From assembly GCA_003550325.1 (NCBI GenBank), contig QKWP01000034.1, positions 247,765 to 311,764 on the forward strand: a DNA stretch of 64,000 bases, given 5' to 3'. Each line of letters starts with the position of its first letter. The stretch's first letter is position 1. A model generated the notes under the pieces. The model was not told the origin of the DNA, made no database searches, and worked only from the letters and a program-made list of their open reading frames with translations. Shown here one piece after another: positions 11,506 through 22,743 of this stretch. The position numbers were made by a program, and so were the translations under genes. Origin of the DNA: Gigaspora rosea (Eukaryota > Glomeromycota > Glomeromycetes > Diversisporales > Gigasporaceae).

Positions 11506-12562
11506 TCCAAAATCACAAAATTCTGATCAATAGATTATAAGATATTATCATTAAAGTAATATTTAAAGTAGATATAAGTATTATAGTGATAAAAGTATTG
11601 CAGTGTACAGCAATATCTTATGAACTATCGATCAGAATCATGTAATTTTGGTATCATTCAACTCATCTCATTGAGACGAATTGAATGGCATCAAAATCAT
11701 ATGATTCTGATTGATACTTCTCAAAATATCATAATTTAACCAAAATGAGCTATGCAAAACAAATTTTAAAATCAACATAAAATAATAAATAACTCTTGGT
11801 AAAACAGTCTGTTTTCGATAATTTTACTATCAAAGTGTTCACCTTGAAGAGGTGATTCCAACAAGCCCAAACTCGCTAAAATCCAATCACAGGATCATAG
11901 AATCGTTAAGGTTTTTGTATTGTTTTTGAAAAAAAATAGATAAGTTTAACTAATCAAATTTTCATCAAAAACAATACAAAAACCTTAGCGATCCCATGAT
12001 CCTGTGATTAGATTTTAGCAAGTTTGGGCTTGTTGGAATTACCTTTTCAAGGCAGACATTATGAAAGTAAAATTATCGAAAATGGACTGGTCTATCAAGA
12101 GTTATTTATTATTTTATGTTAATTTTAAAATTTGCTTGGTGCAGCTTATTTAGGTTAAATTATGATATATCAAGAAGTAACGATCAAAATCACATGATTT
12201 TGGTACTATTCGATTTATCTCAATAAGACGAATTAAATGGTATCAAAATCATTCAATTCTGATTAATAGTTCTCAATAGATTATAAAAAATATTATGTGC
12301 GCATAATTAGTACCTGCATTATAATTTATCTTTTTAATTTGTATTTTTTAAATAATGATATTTTATAACCTGGTAATTGGAATTGAGTGATTTTGGTACC
12401 ATTTGATTTGTCTTGATGAGACGAATCGAATAGTACCAAAATTATTCAATTCTGATCAATATATCATATATTATTGGCTAAAATACTTAGCTGTGCCATA
12501 ATACCCATATCCACCTTATAACTTCTTTAATTTTAATAAAAATTTTGAAATATGTATGTGTA

Positions 12563-12766
12563 CAGTCACCTCTCTTTAATCCGAACCTCTCTAAACTGAA
12601 CACTATTAAACTCTCTCTAAACTGAACAAAATCTCCTAGAACATTTGTAAATTTTATTATAAAGTTTGGATAAGCTATATATAACTTTTTAAAAACTGAA
12701 CTTTTTCAAATTTTTATATAGTAAAAAAAAGCAGTCCTGGCAGTTCGGATTAGAGAGAGTTGACTG
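12563..12766. mobile_element. TA-flanked MITE, CAGTCACCTCTCT ends (pogo/Tc1 type)
   Basis: 204 bp: CAGTCACCTCTCTTTAATCC at the left, inverse of CAGTCAACTCTCTCTAATCC at the right, TA at 12561-12562 and 12767-12768. CAGT ends with TA duplication are typical of Tc1/mariner/pogo elements. A decayed relative lies at about 35989-36190. Confidence 0.75.
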
Positions 12767-12924
12767 TATTTGATATTCTAAACAAGTTTACTAATCAATA
12801 ATTATCAATTAATATAGTAAAATTTAGATTTCTATATAGCAACTATTTGTGGTTAACAAAAATCAATTTTATTTAAAAATAATTTATTTTACAAGAACTA
12901 CTAATCCAATTTGGCTGAATTTTA

Positions 12925-13530
12925 CCATATTTTCCCCAAAATAAGCTACCTTCGAAAATAAGCTACCCCCCTTCTTTTGGTCAAAAAACTCCAAAACGTC
13001 TTTAACCCTAAAATAAGCTACCCCTTCTTTTGGTCAAAAAACTCCAAAACGTCTTTAACCCTAAAATAAGCTACCCCCGATTGTCAAAAGTCGCTACATA
13101 GTAAAGTCTACATTTTACTAAGCAAATCGATTAAAATCGATTAAGTAAACTTATTCAGCAGGTCAAAATACACCTATTATAAAAATTTCATAAATATTAG
13201 AGAACTTTTTATTAATTGACTTTTGATTTTTACGTTTGGCGAAAAAATTAAAATTTTTTAAAAAAATATATTCGTCGAACGTAAAAATTAAAAGTTAAAT
13301 AATAAAAAGTTCTCCGATCTTAGTGAAAATTTCAGGGTAGGTGTATTTTGATCTTCCAAACAAGGTTACTTAATCGATTTTAATCTATTTACATAGTAAA
13401 ATTTAGACTTTACTATGTAGCAACCTTCTGCGATCAGTCAAAAATCGATTTTACCCGAAAATAAGCTACCCCTGATTTTTTGTGTAACTTTTTGCCCAAA
13501 AAAAAGTAGCTTATTTTCGGGAAAATACGG
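12925..13530. mobile_element. CCGTAT-type MITE, copy 2, with internal duplication
   Basis: TA-flanked (12923-12924, 13531-13532), right end GTAGCTTATTTTCGGGAAAA then TACGG. At 12966-13074 a ~55-bp unit (CTCCAAAACGTCTTTAACCC and flanks) occurs twice in tandem. The middle is a long palindrome around 13245-13280. Confidence 0.65.
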
Positions 13531-14260
13531 TAATATCTGATATAATATATCAATATTATATTTATTTACAGAAAAATTTTAGTTCATTTGGATAAATAGT
13601 TATTGAAAAGAAAATAACTAATGTTCATCAAGATTATTATTACCTGTGATTTAAACAAATAAAAATAAGCAATTTTTATTAAATAAAAGTTAAATTTTTT
13701 TAATGTTAGAGTAAGGGTAAAGGCTAAAGATTAGAATAGAGCTTTATATATTGTAAAATTTAACAAAAAAATTTTTTTTTGCATAAAAAAAAGTAGTTTT
13801 ATAGGCAAGTTTTTAGGTTAGAAGCAATTTTAGCAATTTTTTAACAATTTTTTTTGTTTTTGTTATACAAAAATTGATTTATATATTATATCTAATTCTG
13901 AATTTTAATTGGCAAATTAACTATAGGTGATAATCATCTATAGTGTAAATTAGAAATATTCTATTGAAAAATTCAAATCTGGATATTATAATTTTTATTA
14001 TAATAAATACTCAATATTATTAGCTATTTATATATAGGATATAATAAAGTAAAACTTCTCTCTTCCTCAAAAAATTATATGATTTCCTGTACTTTTCTTA
14101 TTGAGTATAGTTCTTTAAAAAAAATTAATATTTAACAGTTTTATAATTAGAAGTTTATGGTATCATTCTATTATTTGTACTACTTTAATACTGTATTTGT
14201 TTAAACATTTTATAACTTACTTATACTTTAAAATTTTTAATTTAACTTAAGTTATAAATG
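13531..14260. other. AT-rich DNA, no gene seen
   Basis: AT-rich with homopolymer runs; no reading frame, RNA gene or clear repeat boundary found. Confidence 0.5.
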
Positions 14261-14264
14261 ATCT

Positions 14265-16800
14265 CTATCAGTCATCTGATTTGTCATATATAAATTTTTA
14301 TATATAAAATTATAAAAAAAAAATATAAAATTACTATAAACTTTGAAGAAATGATGTTCTGAAATCTATATATTAATTTAAAATTTAATTTTTCAAAAAT
14401 ATAGAACAAGGGAAAGAGAAAAAGTAGTACAAAAATTGGATTAAAATTTTGCTAATTTTATACAAAACAAAAAATGTAACTTCGCCAAAACCAAATATTT
14501 TTTAATTTTAAAATAATAAGTATATGTAAAATCATACATACTTTGAACAACTTTACTTAGCCAATATAAGTAGGTTATCTTGTAATATAAAATTGTTACA
14601 TGTTTTCTTAAACCTTTTACTAAATGAAAATGAATTAAAGTTAAGAAAAAAATTTTTTTAAGAAATTTTTTAAAAAAAATTTTTTTTCCAAGCTTTAATT
14701 ACATTTTTTATTGTCCGAAGCGTAGCTGAGGATACTATACTTCTAGACATTAGAGATCTGTCGGGTCACGTGATGACATCTATCACGCTACGTAATTAGC
14801 CAATAAACGCGTCGTGTGCTAACACAACAAAAAAATAAAAATTTTTAATTTTAAGTTTTAATAAAACTTAATCGTAGTATGCTAATAGTGGCTTTTTTTA
14901 TTAAGTAAATCGACCTTCATTATTAAGACAATTTTGTTCGCCATAACAAAATCTACCTACCTCTAAATTTTCATAAAAATTGGATAATTTTTTACTAATG
15001 GACATTTGTAAAAAACTAACTGGCGTCATAATAGATTCTTTTGTACAAAAGTGTATTTTATAAAAATCAACTAATAAAAAATCATCCAATTTTTATGAAA
15101 ATTTAGAGGTTAGTAGAACTTATAACGATGAATAAAATTTTCTTATTAATTAAGATCGATTTACTTAATAAAAAATTTGCTAACTATGCATCAAAGTTGT
15201 CTTTTACAAGTTTACTTAGTGCATGAAGCTAGAATTAATTAGTAAAATCTTATAATTCACAAATTTTTATTAATCAATTCTAACTTTATGCACTAAGTAA
15301 ACTTGTTCAGCATCTAGAAATACATCAAATCGGCATAATTATTTTTATTTTACTTAAAATTTAGAGAATAGATGCATAATTTTGGATTTTTGATCAAAAA
15401 AGTCAAATTTAAGCATCTTTTCTCCAAATTTCAAGTAAAATAAAAACAACCCTGCCGATTTAATGTATTTTTAGGTGCTGAACAAGTTTACTTAGTGCAT
15501 TAAGTTAGAATTAATTAGTAAAATTTTGTGAATCATAAGATTTTATAGAATTTTATTAATAAAATTCTATAAAATCTTATGATTCACAAAATTTTACTAA
15601 TTAATTCTAACTTAATGCACTAAGTAAACTTGTTCAGCACCTAAAAATACATTAAATCGGCAGGGTTGTTTTTATTTTACTTGAAATTTGGAGAAAAGAT
15701 GCATAATTTTGGATTTTTGATCAAAAAAGTCAAATTTAAGCATATTTTCTCCAAATTTCAAGTAAAATAAAAAAATCATGGCCGATCTGATGTATTTTTA
15801 GGTGCTGAACAAGTTTACTTAGTGCATTAAGTTAGAATTAATTAGTAAAATTTTATGAATCATAAGATTTTATAGAATTTTATTAATAAAATTTTATAAA
15901 ATCTTATATGATTCACAAGATCTTACTTATCAATTCTAACTTAATGCACTAAGTAAACTTGTTCAGAACCTAAAAACACATTAATTTAGCAGAATTATTT
16001 TTATTTTACTTGAAATTTAAAGAATAGATGCATAAATTTTGATTTTTGATCAAAAAACTCAAATTTAAGCATATTTTTTCTAAATTTCAAGTAAAATAAA
16101 AATAATTCTAATAATTTGATGTATTTTAGATGTTGTACAAGTTTACTTAGTGCATAAAGTTAGAATAATTAAAAAAAATTTGTGAATTATAAGATTTTAT
16201 AGAATTTTATTAATAAAATTCTATAAACTCTTATAATTTACAAAATTTACTAATTAATTCTAACTTATTACACTAAGTAAACTTGTATTTATTAATTGTT
16301 ATTTTTGGCTTCGGACACTAACGGTATCCGTTTTCTAGTTTAGTAAAAGGTTTAAGAAAACACGTAGCAACTTCATAATAAGTAGAATCACGTGCTAACA
16401 ACTTTGCTTAAGGGCCTAAAGTAGGTTACCTAATTAAACCCCCAAAAATTTTAACTTTAGAACATAGATAACACATTTTCCTTACAAGGTAACCTACTTC
16501 TGTCACCTAGGTAAAGTTGTTTAAAACATAATTTTATATATACTCATTATCTTAAAATCAAAAAAATATTAGTTTTGGTGAAGTTATATTTTTGTTTTGT
16601 GCAAAATCAGCAAAATTTTAATCTAATTTTTGTATTATTTCTTACTTCTCTCCTTGTTCTATATTTCTGAAAAATTAAATTTTAAATTAATATGTAGACT
16701 TCAGAACATCATTTCTTCAAAATTTATAGTCTTTTATATGTTTTTTTTTATAATTTTATATATAAAAAATTTATATATAACAATAGTATGACAAATTGAA
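14265..16800. mobile_element. Large foldback element with long inverted arms
   Basis: About 14265-14690 recurs inverted, with drift, at about 16330-16800. Landmarks are ATTGGATTAAAATTTTGC against its inverse, and the GAACAACTTTAC and CTTAAACCTTTTACTAAA blocks. Between the arms are a second inverted pair (GTCCGAAGC at 14714 and GCTTCGGAC at 16307) and the palindromic array of 15.2-16.3 kb. No coding frame. Probably nested elements. Confidence 0.5.
15180..16290. repeat. Palindromic tandem array, ~325-bp period
   Basis: TGCTGAACAAGTTTACTTAG recurs at about 15477 and 15803 and, altered, near 16133. Each period holds two alternating inverted repeats. One is centred on AAATTCTATAAAATCTTATG with arms GTGCATTAAGTTAGAATTAA. 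The other is centred on TTTGATCAAAAA with arms TTTTATTTTACTTGAAATTT. Every unit could therefore extrude hairpins on both strands. Confidence 0.7.
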
Positions 16801-16859
16801 TAACTGCTATTATATCTTAATAAAAAAATTTTTTAATTAATAGATAGGATTTACCTGTA

Positions 16860-16912
16860 CTAGATTTAGTACTTTGTACTAGATTTAGTACTTTGTTCTA
16901 GATTTAGTACAT
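16860..16912. repeat. GTACTAGATTTAGTAC triplet
   Basis: Three consecutive copies of a degenerate 16-bp palindrome at about 19-bp spacing, the same word that ends the 7542-8366 element. Probably a relic of that family's terminus. Confidence 0.5.
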
Positions 16913-16934
16913 GATTAAACTTAATTTTCTATTA

Positions 16935-17345
16935 ATTTTTAAAATTAACTATTTAATTAAATATTTTTTATAATATTTTAACTTCTGGGCTACTTGTTTT
17001 AAAAAACTTATAGCTTTATATAGCTTTTTAAATTTTATACATTTTTTTTAAATTTGCAATTGCTAGTTTAATCTAATTTTTAGTACATTTACTAGTAGTT
17101 TTACAAACTATTTTTGATTATAAAAAATTTTTTTACTAAATAAATTTATTTAAACTATTAATAAAGTTATAAATATAAGTTTGTTAGTTTTAATTATAAA
17201 ATTTCATTAAGATTGGATTAATATATAAGAAGTAATTTAATTTTAAAAGTTTTTAAAATTTTTACTAGTAAAACCTATATCCAGATTTATATATAAAAAC
17301 TAAATATAATTTTTTTAAAATTCAAAGTAATATAACTTGAGATAT
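16935..17345 (+). repeat. Dispersed ~410-bp repeat, copy 1
   Basis: Aligns along its length with 41262-41660. Shared landmarks include GGGCTACTTGTTTTAAAA, TATAGCTTTATATAGC and AAGTTTGTTAGTTTTAA. There are no stop-free frames and no obvious ends, so the class is unknown. Confidence 0.6.
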
Positions 17346-17724
17346 GCTATTTTGGTATTAAAGAAATTTTTGTAATTAGAATTAGATATTAAATATTTAT
17401 AATTTTAATTAAGAATTTAAAAAATTTATTAGTAAAAAATTTTTTAAACTCTAGTTAAACTTATATAGCTTACCAGTACTATGTAAAGTAATAATTTGCA
17501 GAATTTTTTAAAAAAGATTATAATATAAGTACAATATTACTAATAATAATTTTTTTTTTTATAACAAGCTTTTACAATTTTTTATTTATTGGAACTTTTA
17601 ATTTGCAAAATATGTTAATAAAATATAATTATAATTAACTTTACAAATATACAAAATCTAGTATATTGAAAATTACAAAAAATACAATATATAGAAAAAA
17701 TTTTTTATAAAAACTTAATAATTA

Positions 17725-17942
17725 AGGCCACGCAAACTAATAAAATTGGTTCTCATAACCCGGCCAGGTCACTTTTTTTAAAAAGTTAAAAATTTTTGTT
17801 ATAATAAATTTTTTTTGAAAAAAAAATTTATAAAAATCTTTATATTAAAAAAATTTTTAAATATAACATTTTTTGCTGGCTGGCTGGGTCCTATTTGCTT
17901 GTCCCATGTTATGAGAACCAACTAATTTAATTTGCATGGCCT
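17725..17942. mobile_element. Short TIR element, AGGCCACGCAAAC ends
   Basis: 218 bp with ~38-bp imperfect inverted ends: AGGCCACGCAAAC at the left, the inverse of AGGCCATGCAAAT at the right, then TTGGTTCTCATAAC in both arms. Interior poly-A/T; non-coding. Target duplication not clear. Confidence 0.6.
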
Positions 17943-18098
17943 AATTTGAAAAATAATACTGCTAAACAATTTTTGAATACTTATTAGATTTTTGTATATA
18001 AAAAAAAGAGAAATTATTGGCGAGAAATATATCTTCCTGGAAGATATATCTCCAACTAGCGTACTGATGCTAGATCAGAGGTCAGTTCATCCCGCACC

Positions 18099-18346
18099 TA
18101 TACTTGCTAGCAAAACACGGACAAATCCCAAATTTAAAAAAAAACAATTGCTATTTGTAAAAATTAAATCAAAAAAGTAGACCTAAAATCTTGCAAATAT
18201 ATTATCTATAACAATAAGAATATTCACTATTTGTTTAAACAAAGATTATTAATAAAGTTTTTGAGAAATTAATTTGGGATGTATTTGGAATTTGGGTGTG
18301 GACAAATCCCAAACTATAGTAATTTGGGATTTTACCAATATGTATA
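18099..18346. mobile_element. hAT-type MITE, exact duplication CCCGCACC
   Basis: The rare 8-mer CCCGCACC at 18091-18098 recurs directly at 18347-18354. The ends TATACTTGCTAGCAAAA and inverted TATACATATTGGTAAAA are similar. AAATCCCAAA words fill both subterminal regions, as in the 8861-10033 element. 248 bp. Confidence 0.7.
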
Positions 18347-18359
18347 CCCGCACCCTTTA

Positions 18360-18815
18360 TGTAAACAATGATTATCAAAGATTGATAATCATTGTTTTTT
18401 TTTTATTACAGTATTTTGTTTTTTTTTTGCTTGTTTACTAATTTTTTTTAGCTTGTCACTTTTTGCTGTAGGTGTCTTGTCGTCGCTGGTATTGTATTAT
18501 CGCTAGTGTTTTGTCGTTGCTAGTATTTTGTCGTTGCTGGTGTCTTGTCGTCATTGGTGTCGTCGTTATTGCTAGTGTTGTTGTTGTCAGTGGTATCATT
18601 GTCTTTTGGTGCCGCCGTTAGATTTCGTGAATTGATTTTGTGTCACTAGTGACTAGTAGGGTGGTCTTGCATGGTCCCAACTTTTTTGTGAAATTTTCTT
18701 GTAAATATGAATCTTTGGCGTTTTCGTGAAATGGTTTTGCATTTTTTTCTGGCATTCTTGTAAGTGGTCATGTACGTTTTTCCACTGTAAATTTGTTTAA
18801 TGTTTTAGTTCTTTA
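18360..18815 (+). promoter_or_regulatory. Hairpin/T-tract/TCG-rich leader module
   Basis: The perfect hairpin AACAATGATTATCAAAG...TTGATAATCATTGTT (18364-18396) is followed by T-rich DNA and then TGTCGTCGCTGGTGT-type repeats. Similar layouts recur at 38.29, 53.23 and 58.90 kb (and loosely 24.1 kb), twice ahead of reading frames. I infer a transposon 5' leader or promoter region; this is not proven by sequence alone. Confidence 0.35.
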
Positions 18816-18965
18816 CTATATGTTGCCGAAAATAAGCTACCTTTTTTTGCTGATTTTTAACAAAAAAAAACCGTGGGTAGCTTATTTTCGAGTTATTTAC
18901 TATTTTAAGTAATTTAAAGCACAACAAAGGGATAGCTTATTTTCAAACACAAACTCTAACAAGTA

Positions 18966-19054
18966 AAATAGATAAATAAATATGCTGTAAACAATAAATA
19001 AATATGCTGTTGACAATAAATAAATATGTTATAAACAATAAATAAACATGCAGA
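18966..19054. repeat. 24-bp tandem repeat, about 4 copies
   Basis: Unit ACAATAAATAAATATGCTGT plus a few bases, repeated with small changes. Confidence 0.7.
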
Positions 19055-19084
19055 AAAAAATCGGGGGTAACTTATAAAACGATC

Positions 19085-19425
19085 GATTATAATCGCTATA
19101 TAGTAAAGTCTAAATTTTACTAAGCAAATTGATCAAAGTCGCATAAGTAACCTTGTTCAGCAGATCAAAATACGCGTACCCTAAAAATTTCATAAAATCA
19201 GAGAACTTTTTATTATTTGACTTTTAATTTTTACGTTCAACAGTTTTTTTTTTTGTAAAAAAAAACCGTTGAACGTAAAAATTAAAAGTCAAATAATAAA
19301 AAGTTCTCCGATTTTATGAAATTTTTAGGGTACGCGTATTTTGATCTGCTGAACAAGGTTACTTATGTGACTTTGATCAATTTGCTTAGTAAAATTTAGA
19401 CTTTACTATGTAGCAACGTTTATCG
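19085..19425. repeat. ~340-bp near-perfect palindrome
   Basis: Two arms of about 160 bp (containing ACGCGTACCCTAAAAATTTC and GAGAACTTTTTATTATTTGA) in inverse orientation around a T/A loop near 19255. Part of the CCGTAT-type element; the same arms in diverged form occur in the copy at 12.9-13.5 kb. Confidence 0.75.
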
Positions 19426-19599
19426 ATAGTGGGATAGCTTATTTTCGGAACTAAAAACTTTGTTAAATAAATTTTAGTACGACAAAGGGTAGCTTATTTT
19501 CGGGTCAAAGGCGTTTTGACGTTTTGGGATCAAAACTGGGGGTAGCTTATTTTAGGAGGTAGCTTATTTTTGGCAATATACGGTACTAATCTTTTTTCA

Positions 19600-20110
19600 T
19601 TTTTTTAGGTGTTCTTTCTTTATACAGGACTTGTCTTGTTTTGCTTCGTTGGGTCTAAAAATTGTCGGGGATGTGTCTCTTGGTGAGTAGTTAGGTTTCT
19701 TTTTTTTTCTTTATTATTTTTTTTTGTAATGCTCTAGTATTTACTAACCATTCTTTTCTCTTTTTTGGCTTATTTAGATTTTGTCTGGCTGAAATCAGCA
19801 GCTCTTAGTGAGTAGTTTTCATTTGTTTTTTCTTCTTTGTTATATATTCCCCATATTCACTAAATGCTCTTTCTCTTTTTTGGCTTGTTTAGGTTTTTTA
19901 GGTTCTTTGTGATGTAGAATCGGTACCAAGTTTCGGTGAAATCGCCGTTTTTGAAGTTATTAGTATGACGATATTCATTGGTTTTTGGGGGTTGTCACTT
20001 TTTGTTGCATGCTTTGTGACGTGAATCAGCACCAAGTATTAGTAAAGTTGCTGTTGTTGATAATATTGTCAGTGTGATGATATTCGTTAGTTTTTGGGTT
20101 TTTTGATGTT
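19600..20110 (+). other. Intron-like segments in a leader, duplicated
   Basis: Two segments start GTGAGTAG and end in a CTTTTTTGGCTTRTTTAG acceptor: 19683-19777 and 19808-19892. They are separated by 30 nt and followed by TCG/GT-rich DNA to about 20110. This looks like a spliced non-coding leader of a transposon transcript. No downstream protein frame is evident before the element at 20467. Confidence 0.35.
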
Positions 20111-20466
20111 TGTTGCTTGTGTCGTGCGCTTTTTTTTTTTTTTTTAATAAAATTTATAATTGTTATACGATGACGTTTATTAAATACTGTCTAATGTAAA
20201 TATGACATATTGAAATAAATTAGCTGTGTGGGTGCTTATACATAGCACGATACTTGAACAATTTTTTTGTATGCGTGGATATAGCACAATACTTGTCTGA
20301 TTTTTTTTTAAAGTCTAAATTAAAGTTATGTAGTCCGAAGTTGATTGGTGAAATAAAGGTCCGAGTAGTACAAATATGCCTGACTCAAGTAGTACTTCAG
20401 AATATGTGTCACGTAACAGTTGCGGGTTTTAATTGGTTAGGATATATATCTCCATGCGGGAGATAT

Positions 20467-22735
20467 TAGTGATCCTGGTCGATCAAAATTTTTCGACTGA
20501 CCAAGCCAATGAAATTTTATCAGCTTAGTCGGCTTAGCCGAAAAATTTCAAATAAATCACAATTTGATCAAAACAACCTACAATAATTATCTTGTACTTG
20601 TATTATCGTGATAAAAACCCAATTAGAAGATATAATACTATATATAATTGTGCGATTCAATAATTTATTAAATTAAAGTTGCTTTTAATTTGCCAAATTT
20701 AGTAAAAATTTTTATTATATATTAAAAGAGTATCGTGTTCCAAGCACTATTAAAAGTTACGTATTACATTTAAAGCAGGGTTTATTCTACACACATTAAA
20801 TAAATATAAACATACCGGTACATTCCAATAAGAAATTGCCAAAAAATTCGAGCATGTGAATTAAGATAACTTGAATATATCTTAATATCACATATCCCTG
20901 AATAAATATGTATAGCTTATGTGAATATGATTTTTGCATTTGTATTTAGCTGCATACGACGTTGGTTTTCTAAAATGATGAGTTCATGAACTTAAATTAT
21001 GAATATTTGCTGAGTATAAATAACATTCATTAATTTAAGTATCTAAAATAAGCTATTATTTTTACTTTTAATTAACTTTTTAAACGAAAATTCACTTCAA
21101 ATGGCTTTATTATAACATAAGAGTATGTTTTTTATACAAATAACTCATAGTATAAGGAGAAATACCTACCTGAATTCTTCAAATAGAAGTGACAAATCAG
21201 TCGATATAATGGTCAGCTCAGCAATCGGAATACTTCTGTTATATTTGGGGGTTTTCAGTACACTATATTTTTATTTTATATGTATGTTTGATTTCTCTTA
21301 ACACTGTTAGTTAAAATTGTTTTATACTTGTTGAAATATTTCGACATTTAATATTTAGGCATGACGAAATTTTAAATAATGTTAAAATAATTAAAACAAG
21401 CACAAACATAATTTATATATATATGAGTTAAATATTGTCAGGAATAATGCTGAAATTTGGATGTAAAATGAATGTATCTGATTGGTTAGGGTTAGGGTGC
21501 TCAGCCAATGGGTTTTCAAATATTCAAATTTCAGCATCATTAAATTCCTTCCATATGCTTCAGACAATGTTGGTATTTTATTTAGTGCAAGATTTTTTTT
21601 CTTCTTTAAAAGACATAACTCTAATCAATTTCGTAAACTTCTGCACATGGTATTGGTATTAAGTAAGACAAAAGAAGACCATTGAATATTATATGAAAAT
21701 AGTTGAGTTGGAAAATTCAGTTGTGATGAGTGATATTAGTACAATAGTACAGTAATTGCTATTATTATGGAATTGGAGTAGAAATAAATTTTTGGAAAAC
21801 ATTTGAATATCGTATAGTTACGAAATAACACTTAGTGGTGTAATTCCAAATTTTGTCCAAAATTATTCTTAATTAACATTGAAATTCGAAATTATGCTCC
21901 TGCACTTATTTTGCGACTATACAGTATTGTAAAAGATCAGCTGATTTGGATGATGCTATTGGAATATTTAATATTGACATTCATTATAAAACTGAATTTG
22001 AGATATAATAAAGTATTTGAATATTTATAAAAATCTGCTAATCGAGATATCAAAGCAGCAATGAGTAATTTTGCTTGATTAACAAATTAATTATCACTAA
22101 TTTAGAGATTTAGTCATACTTATAATATATATTGACAACATTTCGACGTTATGTCGAAATATATTCAACATGAAATTGTCTAAATGTTTGACTAAATAGG
22201 GTATTTCGACTAACTACATTAATTTCTCCCCTTCTATCGCAAAATAATAATAATAATAATAATAAAGTTTTAACTTCAAACAGCCCAATTTGTGAGTTTA
22301 AAGAATTTTAATATGTCTAAGCAGTTAAATTAAGTTATTCGAATTATGAATATTTACTATTTATTCTAATTTTGTTTACTTTACAAGTATAAAAAATAAT
22401 TTATTAATTTAATACTTACAGGATGAATAGGCGATTTCAGTATGATAATAATACAGTTATTGTTACTAATTTGTGCTATTGTATTTCGAAGTGAATAAAA
22501 CATTAATCAATAACAAGTGGCGCGTAAGCGCCACCTGTTGAGCCAGCAATACAGTCGTCAAGTGTACTAAATAAATGTAATTACTTATTATTTGTCAAGT
22601 TGGTCATAAATATCGATCTAGTTTTGAGAAAAAATTTTTTACTTATAAAATCGGCTGGCCGGTTTTAGAAAAAATTGACTAACCGGGTTGAAAAATCAGC
22701 TTAGCCAATTTTTTTAATTTCGACCAGGATTACTA
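20467..22735. mobile_element. hAT-like element, TAGTGATCCTGGTCGA ends, exact 8-bp duplication
   Basis: TAGTGATCCTGGTCGA at the left and its inverted partner (TAGTAATCCTGGTCGA when reversed) at the right bound 2,269 bp. The exact duplication GGAGATAT flanks them (20459-20466, 22736-22743). Subterminal words GGCTTAGCC/GACTGACCAAGCC are repeated in inverse order at both ends. A second inverted pair (TTGAAATATTTCGACAT, 21329 and 22170) lies inside. Frames of 60-75 codons exist but none resembles a transposase. The insertion split an AGATATATCTC palindrome. Confidence 0.75.
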
Positions 22736-22743
22736 GGAGATAT

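Larger units (their letters stand above)
11006..12517. mobile_element. Long foldback element, AAGGTGGATATGGGTATTAT ends
   Basis: AAGGTGGATATGGGTATTAT begins the element and its inverse ends it at 12517, with TA at the borders. The interior is several inverted arms. They are GATTTTGGTACCAATCGATT-type blocks near 11090, 11650, 12200 and 12400, and a strong palindrome at about 11790-12110 around a GATTCCAACAAGCCC arm. One short element (11142-11505) has inserted. No coding frame. Confidence 0.6.
18816..19583. mobile_element. CCGTAT-type MITE, copy 3, composite
   Basis: Left end near GCCGAAAATAAGCTACC, right end TGGCAATATACGG then TA. GTAGCTTATTTT blocks occur four times, so it is probably one element with internal duplication or a second one inserted. 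It contains a 24-bp tandem repeat (18966-19054) and a near-perfect long palindrome (19085-19425). Confidence 0.55.

Noticed and set aside
15180-16290. CRISPR array or centromere
   Set aside because: Units are long palindromes in tandem without unique spacers, and only about three copies are present; nothing supports centromere identity.
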